From NCBI GenBank assembly GCA_964399535.1, contig CAYNRE010000023.1:1-64000 (forward strand): 64,000 nucleotides of DNA. The letters run 5' to 3'. A model generated the notes under the pieces. That model was not told the DNA's origin. It ran no database searches and saw only the letters and a list, made by a program, of their open reading frames with translations. Shown one piece after another: positions 8,455 through 17,300 of this stretch (positions are counted from its first letter, which is position 1; each line of letters begins with the position of its first letter). The stretch is from CAYNRE01 sp964399535. GTDB lineage: Bacteria; Planctomycetota; Planctomycetia; Pirellulales; CAYNRE01. A program made the translations under genes and the position numbers.

Positions 8455-9953
8455 CCGCCAAACCTGCAGATCCCGCGAACTCGGTTTTCGCCACCTCCCG
8501 TCGAGCGGCGAGGGGGGTAGAAAACCTTCCACCCACTGCCAGGCCGATTTCGCGGCGCCAGTTGCTTGAGCGCATTGGGCTGGGGTTGGGCAGTTTGGCC
8601 CTGGTCGACCTGTGCGGGCCGGCCCAGGCGCGCGCGACCAGCGGGGTGCTCACGCAGCCCCACCACCCGCCGCGCGCCAAACGCGTGATCTATTTGTTCC
8701 AAAGCGGTGGCCCCTCGCAGCTTGAAACCTTCGACTACAAGCCGATTCTCAACCAAATGCAGGGCCAGCCGCTGCCCGACTCGGTCCGTCAAGGGCAGCG
8801 TCTGACGGGCATGTCGGCCAATCAGGCCGTGCTTCCGCTGGCCGGCTCCAAATTCCAGTTCAGCCAACATGGCCAGGCCGGCACCTGGGTAAGCGAACTA
8901 CTGCCCCACACGGCCCAAGTGGCCGACCGCCTGGCCGTAGTCCGCTCGATGGTTACCGAGGCCATTAACCACGACCCGGCGATCACGCTGTTGCAAACCG
9001 GTCAACAAATCGCCGGCCGGCCCAGCATCGGTGCCTGGGCTACCTATGGGCTGGGCAGCGACAACGAAAACCTGCCGGCCTTTGTGGTGCTGATTACCAA
9101 GGGCAAGGCCGACCAGCCGCTTTATGCCCGGCTGTGGGGTACGGGCTTTCTGCCGTCGCGTTACCAGGGGGTGCAGTTCCGCTCGGGCAAGGATCCGGTG
9201 CTGTATCTCAACAACCCGCCAGGCATTTCCCCCGCTGCCCGGCGGGCCATGCTCGACCGGCTGCGCGAGTTGCACCAGCTCGAATTGGCTGAAACCGGCG
9301 ATCTGGAAATCGAGAACCGCATTGCCCAGTACGAGATGGCATTCCGGATGCAGACCAGCGTTCCGGAGGTGACCGACATTTCGGCCGAGCCGCAGCACGT
9401 GCTCGACCTGTATGGCCCCGACGTAACCAAGCCGGGCACCTTCGCCGCGAACTGCCTGCTCGCCCGCCGCCTGGCCGAGCGCCAGGTGAAATTCATTCAG
9501 CTCTATCACCAGGGCTGGGACCAACATGGCAGCCTGCCGCGGGGGATCAGCACCCAATGCCGCGAAACCGACCAGCCAGCCGCGGCGCTGCTGCGCGACC
9601 TGGAGCAGCGCGGCTTGCTCGACGAAACGCTGGTGGTTTGGGGGGGCGAATTCGGGCGCACCAATTACTCGCAGGGCAAATTGACGGCCGACGATTACGG
9701 CCGCGACCATCACCCCCGTTGTTTCAGCATCTGGCTGGCCGGCGGAGGAATCCGGCCCGGCACCGCCTACGGCGAGACTTGCCCCTTTGGTTACAACGTG
9801 GTCTCCGGGGCCATGCACGTCCGCGATTTGCACGCCACGCTGCTGCACTTGTTGGGCATCGACCACGAGCGGCTCACCTATCCCTACCAGGGGCTCGATG
9901 CCCGGCTGACCGGCGTGGAGCCTGCCCGGGTAGTCACCGAAATTCTGGCCTGA
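8451..9953 (+). CDS. DUF1501 family Tat-exported protein
   Basis: I chose the ATG at 8451 because it overlaps the upstream stop as ATGA, which suggests translational coupling. An ATG at 8436 is the alternative. The N-terminus carries a twin-arginine signal (SRRQLLERIGLGLGSLALV). The body has the DUF1501 hallmarks of the alkaline-phosphatase/sulfatase-like fold: VIYLFQSGGPSQLETFDYKP, ITLLQTGQQ, LVVWGGEFGRTNYSQG and GRDHHPRCFSIWLAGGG. It is the standard partner of DUF1549/DUF1553 cytochromes and probably works with the preceding protein outside the cytoplasm. The substrate is unknown. Confidence 0.9.
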   Translation: MTAKPADPANSVFATSRRAARGVENLPPTARPISRRQLLERIGLGLGSLALVDLCGPAQARATSGVLTQPHHPPRAKRVIYLFQSGGPSQLETFDYKPILNQMQGQPLPDSVRQGQRLTGMSANQAVLPLAGSKFQFSQHGQAGTWVSELLPHTAQVADRLAVVRSMVTEAINHDPAITLLQTGQQIAGRPSIGAWATYGLGSDNENLPAFVVLITKGKADQPLYARLWGTGFLPSRYQGVQFRSGKDPVLYLNNPPGISPAARRAMLDRLRELHQLELAETGDLEIENRIAQYEMAFRMQTSVPEVTDISAEPQHVLDLYGPDVTKPGTFAANCLLARRLAERQVKFIQLYHQGWDQHGSLPRGISTQCRETDQPAAALLRDLEQRGLLDETLVVWGGEFGRTNYSQGKLTADDYGRDHHPRCFSIWLAGGGIRPGTAYGETCPFGYNVVSGAMHVRDLHATLLHLLGIDHERLTYPYQGLDARLTGVEPARVVTEILA

Positions 9954-10074
9954 TCGCCTGGCGCGGCCGCCGGGTTGCAGCGGTATGATGGCGACGATAG
10001 TTTTTGGCGGCGGCAACGGGTGGCGTCCCGCGGGGGCGGCCCCTGGCGCTCTTGGTGAACGAAAGGCGGTATTC

Positions 10075-11256
10075 ATGGCCCGGTCGGTGTCTCAACTCGG
10101 TCCGGCGTTCGTCGTTCGCTCGGCCGCGCTGGTCGCGTGCGCCTGGCTGTTGACCCTGGCGGCCCAGTTACGGGCGGCCGATCCTCCGCGTATCGCGGCG
10201 GTGTCGGCGGCCTTGCAGACCTTTGTGGACCAGGGCGAGTTGTCGGGCGCGGTGGCCTTGGCCGCGGTCGATGGCCAGATTGTGCATCTCGACGGGGTCG
10301 GCTGGGCCAATCTCGAGAGGCGGCAGCCCATGCAGCCCGACACGCTGTTTTCCATCATGTCGATGACCAAGCCGGTCACGGCCGTGGCGGCCTTGCAATT
10401 GTGCGATGCCGGCAAGCTCTCGCTGGACGAGCCGATTTCCCGCTGGCTGCCCGAATACGCGGGCGCCCCCCACGAAGGGATTACGCTGCGGCGGGTCTTG
10501 AGCCACACTTCGGGGCTGATGAGCGATCAGCGCAACCGCGGCACGCTGGCTGAAACCGTGACCGACCTGGCCGGGCGCAAACTGGTAGCCCCGCCGGGAA
10601 CCCGCTGGGCCTATAGCCCCGGGCTGACCGTGGCGGGGCGCATCGTGGAGGTCGTCTCCGGGCAACCTTTTGAAGACTATGTGGCCGAGCACATCTGTCG
10701 GCCGCTCGAAATGATCGACACCAGTTTTCGCCCTACGGCCGAACAGCTTGAGAGGCTGGCCACGGTGTATGTCTACTCGCCGGCCGAAGGGAAGCTGAAA
10801 GAAACCGCGGTCGATTTCCTCGGCCCCCTGGAAAGCCGCAGCCCCAACCCTTCGGGCGGGCTGTATTCCACCGCGACCGATTTGTTTCGCTTCTATCAAA
10901 TGCTGCTCAATCACGGCGAGTTGGAAGGTCACCGGATATTGTCGGCCGACACGGTCCGCGAGATGACCACTTCGCAAACCGGCGAGATGCCGGCCGGGTT
11001 CGTCCCAGGAAGCGCCTGGGGATTGGGCGTGGGGCTAGTCGCCCAGCCGCAGGGAGTCACCGAAATGCTTTCGCCCGGCACCTTTGGCCATGGCGGAATG
11101 CTGGGCACCCAGGCCTGGGCCGATCCGCGCAGACAAGTGTTTTACCTACTTTTGATTCAGCGATTCGGGCTTGCCAACGGCGATGCCTCGCCCTATCGCC
11201 AGGCGCTGCAAGCGGTCGTGGCCGAGTCGCTGCCGGCCGAGGCCGTCACGCCGTAG
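10075..11256 (+). CDS. Serine hydrolase, class C beta-lactamase/esterase family
   Basis: Starting at ATG 10075, behind an AAAGG, the protein has 393 residues and a signal peptide (SAALVACAWLLTLAAQLRAA). The catalytic S-x-x-K is S96-M-T-K99, the Tyr motif is in WAYSPGLTVAGRI, and the third box is GHGGMLGT near the C-terminus. This is the PF00144 penicillin-binding/beta-lactamase-like fold. Most planctomycete members are secreted esterases or peptidases rather than resistance enzymes, and nothing here points to beta-lactam resistance. Confidence 0.88.
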   Translation: MARSVSQLGPAFVVRSAALVACAWLLTLAAQLRAADPPRIAAVSAALQTFVDQGELSGAVALAAVDGQIVHLDGVGWANLERRQPMQPDTLFSIMSMTKPVTAVAALQLCDAGKLSLDEPISRWLPEYAGAPHEGITLRRVLSHTSGLMSDQRNRGTLAETVTDLAGRKLVAPPGTRWAYSPGLTVAGRIVEVVSGQPFEDYVAEHICRPLEMIDTSFRPTAEQLERLATVYVYSPAEGKLKETAVDFLGPLESRSPNPSGGLYSTATDLFRFYQMLLNHGELEGHRILSADTVREMTTSQTGEMPAGFVPGSAWGLGVGLVAQPQGVTEMLSPGTFGHGGMLGTQAWADPRRQVFYLLLIQRFGLANGDASPYRQALQAVVAESLPAEAVTP

Positions 11257-11353
11257 GTTAAGCTGCGTTCACAACGACCTCGCGCGGACCGAGCGCCGCG
11301 CGGCGGGCCTTTTCATTATCGCATGCCAGAGAAGTTTCACCGGGGGATTGAAC

Positions 11354-12466
11354 ATGTCAGGCTTTGCTCGCCAAGCGTCGTCGCGCCGCGGGGTTTCGCG
11401 CCGCCAGTTTCTCGCCACCACGGCCGCCGGTTCAGCCGCCCTGTTGGGCGCGCCCGCCATACTTACGGCCCGCAAGACCGATGGGCCGCTAGTGGTGGGC
11501 GAGGGCGAGCACCGCTTCGAAGTCGAGCACGACTGGCCGCAGCTACCCGATCGCTTCACTTGGCAAACCACCCACAACGTGGCGCTCGACCGCAGCGGCT
11601 GCCTGTATGTAATTCACGAGGGCAAGGCCGATCTGAAAGACCACCCCGCGATCTTCGTATTCGACCCCGAGGGGCGCTACATGCGCAGCTTTGGCAGCCA
11701 GTTTCAGGGGGGCGGACACGGCATCGAGGTGCGCCAGGAAGGGGGCCAGGAGTTTCTCTACGTCTGCGCCTATCAGCACCTGAAAACGTTCGCCAAGCTC
11801 GACCTGGAGGGGGAAACCGTCTGGCAGAAACACGCCCCGGTCGAAGCCGGCATGTATGCGCCCGGCGAGGACACCCAGCCCACGGGCCAGTGGGGCCGCG
11901 ACCGGTTCATGCCCACCAACTTCGCCTTTCTCGACGACGGCGGCTTTCTCCTGGCCGATGGCTACGGCTCGTTCTACATCCACCGCTACGACGCCGAGGG
12001 CAAGTGGCTTTCCTCGTTCGGCGGGCCTGGTGAGGGACAGGGGAAATTCAACACCCCGCACGGAATTTGGATCGACCGCCGACCGGGCCGCGAACCTTCG
12101 GTGGTGGTGTGCGACCGCGCGAACCACACCCTGCAGCTCTTTACGCTCGACGGTCAATATCAAGAGACCATCGCCGGCTTTGGGCTGCCGGCCAATGTCG
12201 ACACTTGGAAAAACCTGCTCCTGGTGCCCGAACTGCACGCCCGGCTGACGCTGCTGGACGAAAAGAACGAAGTAGTGGCCCGCCTGGGCGACGACGTAGC
12301 CCGGATCACCGGCGAGGGCGGGATGAAGATTCGCGCCAATCGCGATGCCTGGCTGCCCGGCAAGTTCGTCCACCCGCACGATGCCTGCTTCGCGCCGGAT
12401 GGCAGCATTTTCGTGGCCGAGTGGGTAGCGACCGGCCGCGTGAGCCGCCTGAAACGGCTGACGTAG
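11354..12466 (+). CDS. Tat-exported NHL-repeat (six-bladed propeller) protein
   Basis: The ATG at 11354 follows a GGGG stretch. The product is 370 residues with a textbook Tat signal (VSRRQFLATTAAGSAALLG). Repeated NHL-type blades follow, such as TTHNVALDRSGCLYVIHEG, GQGKFNTPHGIWIDRRPG and FVHPHDACFAPDGSIFVAEW. The fold is related to peptidyl-alpha-hydroxyglycine alpha-amidating lyase and SMP-30-like propellers. It is secreted folded, probably a binding or lyase protein. It stands 97 bp behind the serine hydrolase and may share its transcript. Confidence 0.82.
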   Translation: MSGFARQASSRRGVSRRQFLATTAAGSAALLGAPAILTARKTDGPLVVGEGEHRFEVEHDWPQLPDRFTWQTTHNVALDRSGCLYVIHEGKADLKDHPAIFVFDPEGRYMRSFGSQFQGGGHGIEVRQEGGQEFLYVCAYQHLKTFAKLDLEGETVWQKHAPVEAGMYAPGEDTQPTGQWGRDRFMPTNFAFLDDGGFLLADGYGSFYIHRYDAEGKWLSSFGGPGEGQGKFNTPHGIWIDRRPGREPSVVVCDRANHTLQLFTLDGQYQETIAGFGLPANVDTWKNLLLVPELHARLTLLDEKNEVVARLGDDVARITGEGGMKIRANRDAWLPGKFVHPHDACFAPDGSIFVAEWVATGRVSRLKRLT

Positions 12467-12536
12467 CTGGTCTCGAAAACCGCCGCGCCGACACGGGTCG
12501 CTCTTCGAGCCTCTGCTGTAATTGCGCACCATTAGC

Positions 12537-12555
12537 CCCCGGTGAGTCACCGGGG
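12537..12555. terminator. Bidirectional stem-loop between convergent genes
   Basis: CCCCGGT-GAGTC-ACCGGGG forms a 7-bp perfect stem, flanked by an outer TTAG...CTAA pairing (12532-12559). It lies between two convergent genes and could terminate both. There is no strong T-tract. Confidence 0.5.
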
Positions 12556-12618
12556 CCTAACGAGTTTGTGTCAGCAACCGCGCCGTTCCCACCAGCGGCC
12601 GAGCGAATCGCCTCTGCG

Positions 12619-13908
12619 CTACGGCGTACGGGTCGGCGCGGGCGAATCGTGGATCAGTTTCAGGGAATTCTCAATCAAAACCTCGCCCGTCATTTCGCCG
12701 AGCGAAGTCTCGGAAATGTACTCGTAGCGGTCGAAGCTGTTGAAATCCACCTTGGTCAGTATGTAGCCGAAGGCGTCGTTGGTAAGCCCGAAGAGCAGGT
12801 TGTTGTCTCCCTTCATGTGCCGCTTCAAGTAATAGCCGATGTTCGGCAGCGCCTCGCCTGGTATGGTCAGGATCTGGGCATTGCCCACGTTTACCAGGTT
12901 GAGCCGGGTCGAAACCGACTTGTCTTCGTTGTGCGGGTACTTGAGAGGCGAAGCCAGGAGAATCGTCCACATCAGCCGCGAATCGACCGGGAACTTGACC
13001 ACCCGCGCATGGCAGGAAAGCGCCGGGTCGACCTGCGGGCTGGCGCCGGCCACGATGCGTTGGGCCTCGGCGGCCATCAGTTTGCCGATCCGCAAACATT
13101 CTTCCCAAGTGCGGGAATCGTGCCAGCGAGCCTTGGCCGGGTCCGAAGGCTTATCGAGCAGCCGGTTGTCGGCCGTGATCATGCCTCCCTGGGCGCCGTT
13201 CATGAACATGCCCATGCCGCCGGCGCTGCTCTCCAATTCATCGCACAGCGGGCCGACCAGGTCGGGGCTGAGCAGCCCTACCCGATTGCCAAGCACCTCG
13301 GGGTGTACCGCGTAGTTGACCAGCGTGACAATCGTCTTGCCCGCGGGCGTCAGGGCTTGAATCACCGTCATCCGCGGGTCGTAGAGTTCCGGCGCGTAGT
13401 AGTTGTACGCGATCTTCCCCTCGGCCTTGCCCGTGGCGATTTTGAGCTGGGCGGGCTCGAGCGAGTCGAGCGCCTGATTAATCGCCGCCGCGGCCTGGTT
13501 GCAGACAAAGTCCATGTACTCCAAGCTGCCCGAGGTCTTGCCATCCAGACCGGGGAAACCATAGCAGTCGGGCGCGCTGTGGGTATGGGTCGAGCCGATC
13601 AGAATGTTTTCCGCCGGGATGCGGGGCACTTGTTTGTGCACGCGCGAGCAAAGCACCGAGGGAAACCCCAGCAAATCGAGCTGCACGATCGCTACCCGGG
13701 TCTCGCCCTGCTGAAGCACCAGCGCGCGGGCGGTTAGGTCGCCCTGTTTGCCCGTCACCGGGTGGCTGGGCCCCACGCCGCCGGAAACCGGCAGGAGCGG
13801 ATCGGGGGTAATGATGGCCTTGCCCACGCCCACCTTGAACTCGGCCTGGGCCAGGGAAACCAGGGCAGTGCCCAGCAACAGCAGCGACAGAAAGCAGGTT
13901 CGTAGCAT
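12619..13908 (-). CDS. Neutral/alkaline ceramidase-like secreted hydrolase
   Basis: The ATG at 13908 gives 429 residues with a clear signal peptide (MLRTCFLSLLLLGTALVSLAQ). The mature part begins FKVGVGKAIITPDPLLPVSG, the signature start of the neutral ceramidase N-terminal domain family (PF04734). It continues with IAIVQLDLLG-like and STHTHSAPDCYGFP, whose His residues are the zinc ligands. In planctomycetes this family is widely expanded and probably removes acyl groups from diverse amides. Ceramide as substrate is not implied. It is only loosely linked to its neighbours. Confidence 0.82.
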   Translation of the reverse strand: MLRTCFLSLLLLGTALVSLAQAEFKVGVGKAIITPDPLLPVSGGVGPSHPVTGKQGDLTARALVLQQGETRVAIVQLDLLGFPSVLCSRVHKQVPRIPAENILIGSTHTHSAPDCYGFPGLDGKTSGSLEYMDFVCNQAAAAINQALDSLEPAQLKIATGKAEGKIAYNYYAPELYDPRMTVIQALTPAGKTIVTLVNYAVHPEVLGNRVGLLSPDLVGPLCDELESSAGGMGMFMNGAQGGMITADNRLLDKPSDPAKARWHDSRTWEECLRIGKLMAAEAQRIVAGASPQVDPALSCHARVVKFPVDSRLMWTILLASPLKYPHNEDKSVSTRLNLVNVGNAQILTIPGEALPNIGYYLKRHMKGDNNLLFGLTNDAFGYILTKVDFNSFDRYEYISETSLGEMTGEVLIENSLKLIHDSPAPTRTP

Positions 13909-14332
13909 GGCAGATCTCGAGTCGGGGTTTCTTCTCGGTAACAACCGCGGTCTGCGGCGACGGCGGTTCGGTTGACCAGCGAGCAAGTGTGACCGACGGA
14001 CCAGGACAAGGCAAGCGGCCGGGGGCCAGGCAACCGGCAGGACCATCTCGCTGGGCGGATTTCGCCGCCTCCGCACAGGGCGACCGGGCACTGCGCTGGC
14101 CAGGACGTGGTTCGGGATGCTGTCGCGGCGCTGCGTGGGTTCGTTTGCGCGGCGCGATGAGTCCCTGGCCAACGGATCGCCTCCGCACGGCACCTAACTC
14201 GCGGCGAACCGCTCGAACCGAAAACCGTTTGCTCTTGTCTTACAACTGGTGACAATTAGCTCGGTTCGCGTGGCTAATACAAAGAAAATAGAGAGGCAAT
14301 TCCGTTCGACAAGCTCTCAGGGGCGGGCAACG
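13909..14332. other. Divergent intergenic region without a supported gene
   Basis: The region separates the ceramidase-like gene from the TPR giant. A GTG at 14249 would extend the downstream frame by 28 codons, but no Shine-Dalgarno or homologous sequence supports it. I see no repeats or RNA gene here. Confidence 0.4.
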
Positions 14333-17300
14333 ATGATGAGCACCTTCGAAACCATCCCCACCGGGATGGACGACATCGCCGAGAAGCTGCGCGCGGTGGA
14401 ATCGCTCTACGACCAGGGGCTTTTCCTGCAAGCCTATCAGGCCGCAGCCGCTTTGGGTCCGCTCCGGCGCTGGCCCGGCGCGGCAGGGCGCGTGTTGGCG
14501 GGCCGCCTGGCGAGCGGGCTCGGCAGTTTACGGCTTGGAGTTACGCTGCACCTGTTGGCGCGGAGGCAGTATCCTGGCGACGAGGCGGCCGCCTATTTCG
14601 GAATCCGCGCCAAACTTTACCGCGGCGGTCCCTGGGCGGTGTGGAAGTTGCTGAAGCAGGCCCCACCAGCCGCCGATTTGAGGTTGCGCGCCTCGGGGCT
14701 GGCCTACCGCGGGCACGTGCTGGCGCTGCTGCGCGATTTTCAGCAAGCGCGGCCGCTCTTGGCCGAGGCCATTGCGATGGCCCCCGACCTGGCCTGGCTC
14801 TACCTCGAACAGGCGGGGGCGTTGGCCCTCGAGGACCGAATCGAGGCAGCCGTCGAAACGGTCCAAGTCGGCTTGCGACTCCGACCATGGTATCGTCCCG
14901 CCGTTCTCATGTTGGCCAACCTCTACCGATCGCAGGCGCGGCCCGACGAGGCGATTGCCCTGCTGCGACAAGGAAGCGAAAAGCTGGAATGCGGCGAAAT
15001 CGAGCTCGATTTGGCCCAGCAGTTGTCCGATCGAGGCGACACGGCCGAGGCCCAGGTCCATCTCGAGCGGGCCGCTGCGATGTTTCCCCTGGCCGATAAG
15101 CTCACGAGGCAGCGGCTCGACGACCTTCGCTCCGAACTGGCGTATCGCAGCGGCGACGACGCGGCTGCGATCGAGTTCGCAAGTCGTATCCCGCACCGGT
15201 TTCACGAGCAATTGGTCGAGAATCTGCGCAAGGCGCGGCCCGAAGATCGCCGCGTCGAGTTGCCGGTGCCCTTCGTTCCACAGCGCCATCTGACGTGTGG
15301 CCCCGCCACGCTTACTTCCCTGGCTAAGTACTGGAACCGACCGGCCGAGCACTTGGCGATTGCCGAACAGATTTGTTACGACGGCACCTCGGCTCAGAGC
15401 GAACGGCGCTGGGCCGAGCAAGCGGGCTTTTGGGCCCGAGAGTTCACGGTCGACTGGCCCACGGCAGTGGCACTGATCGACCGCGGCGCTCCGTTTACGC
15501 TGACCACGGTGGATGTGACCACGGCGCACCTGCAGGCGGTGATTGGCTACGACGCGCGCCGCGGCACGCTTTTGATTCGCGACCCTTCGTCGTCCGCGGT
15601 GCGCGAAATGCTGGCGACCCAGGGGTTTGAGTATCTGCGCGGCGTGGGGCCCCGGGGCATGGTGATGGTGCCCGCCGAGGAAGCGGCCCGCGTCGAGGGT
15701 CTTACCCTGGGCGACGCCGAGCCATACGACCTACTCTACGCGCTCCAGCTGGCACTCGACGCTCACGACCGCCGAGGGGCGATAGCGGCCTACCAACAAA
15801 TGGCCCAGGCCGCCGCCGGCCATCGCCTGACGCTACAGGCCAGCCGCTCGATGGCCTACTACGATTCCGACCTGGTCGCCGCTTTGAAAGCAGTGGACAA
15901 GACACTCGAATCGGCGCCCGACTCGCCTTCACTTTTGTACGCCAAACTCGGTTTGCTCAAAGCCACTGCGTCACGGGCCGAACGGTTGCCATTTCTTGAG
16001 GAGATCAGCGGGCGCAAGGACCTCGACCCCATCTTTCGCCTGCATTGGGCCGAGGAACTGGCTGAAGATGCCCGGCAGCATTCCAGCGCCAGGCAACTGC
16101 TCAAACAGCTGTTGCGGCAACGACCAATGGATGCTCGGTGCTATTACGCGCTGGGCGAGATTGCCTGGGCGGCCCGAGACTTCGACGCGGCGACGGAACT
16201 GTACCGTTTCGCGGCCTGTCTCGACGACCGGCAGGAAGGCCCCTCGCGGACCTATTTCATCGCCTCGCGGCACGTGCGGCGCACTCAGGAGGCGCTCGAC
16301 TGGCTTAAAGACCGCTGGGAAACGCTTGGTAACCAATCGAGCTTGCCCGCACAGACTCTGTTCTGGGCCTACGAATCGCTCGACCGAACCCAACAGGCGT
16401 TTGAAGTACTTGAAACGGCCCTGCAGCGGCGCCCCGACGACGACAGCCTGCCTTTGTGGGCCGCCGACGCTTATGGCCGTTACGGCAAGTTCGAATCGGC
16501 CGCCGGCCTGCTGGAGGGTTGCCGGCAGCGGGTTCACGAAGGTAGTTGGCTGCGAGCTGCCGCTGGTCTGGCCGGCTACCGGGGCATGCCCTCGCTGGCG
16601 CTGAAGTACTGGCGGCAGGTCGCCGCTGGTGAGCCCCAATCGGCCGAGGCGGCCTCGGCTATTGCCACGCTCTTGGCCAGGCTCGAGGGAATCGATGCCG
16701 CCACGCAATTTTGGCGCGACTTGCTCCGGCGCTTTCCCTACAACCTCTTGCTCATCCGGGCCGCCGTTCCGAGATTGTCGCGAACGGAACCCGCCCTGGC
16801 CGGCGAGACGCTCGATCGGTTCATTGATGCCCATCCGGTCGAGCCCTGGGCGAGGCGCGAGCGGGCGCTGTTGCGGGCGGCCCAGAGCCGCTACGACGAG
16901 GCCCTCGCTGACGCCGACCTGGCGATTACACTGTCTCCCTCGGATACTTACGGCTATTCGGTCCGCGGCAACGTGCTGAGCCAGCAAGGCCGGCTTGCCG
17001 AAGCGGCCATCGACCTGCGCCGCGCGCTCGAACTTTATGCCGACAACGAGAGCGCCATTCATCGTTGGTTGGCCAATTGCCGCTCGGCCGACGAGCGCAC
17101 CACGGCGCTGAAGTACTTCCACCGCCAGTTGGTCAAGCAGACGACTTTTGGCGACGGCCTGCTGGCCTATGCCGAACTGGCCAGACCCGTTCTCGACGGC
17201 GAAACCCTTCTGTCCAATCTTCGGCAGGCCCTGCAGGCCCGCCCCGATTTGTGGCAAGCCTGGAGCGCGGTAACCAAGCAACTAATGGCCGTGGGGCGGC

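Noticed and set aside
10075..11256. Beta-lactam resistance gene
   Set aside because: The SxxK/Y/HxG pattern is common to many secreted esterases of the family. There is no resistance context.
12619..14193. Start of the ceramidase-like gene at 14193
   Set aside because: The extension has no signal peptide and a frame-shadow composition. The ATG at 13908 begins directly with a signal peptide.
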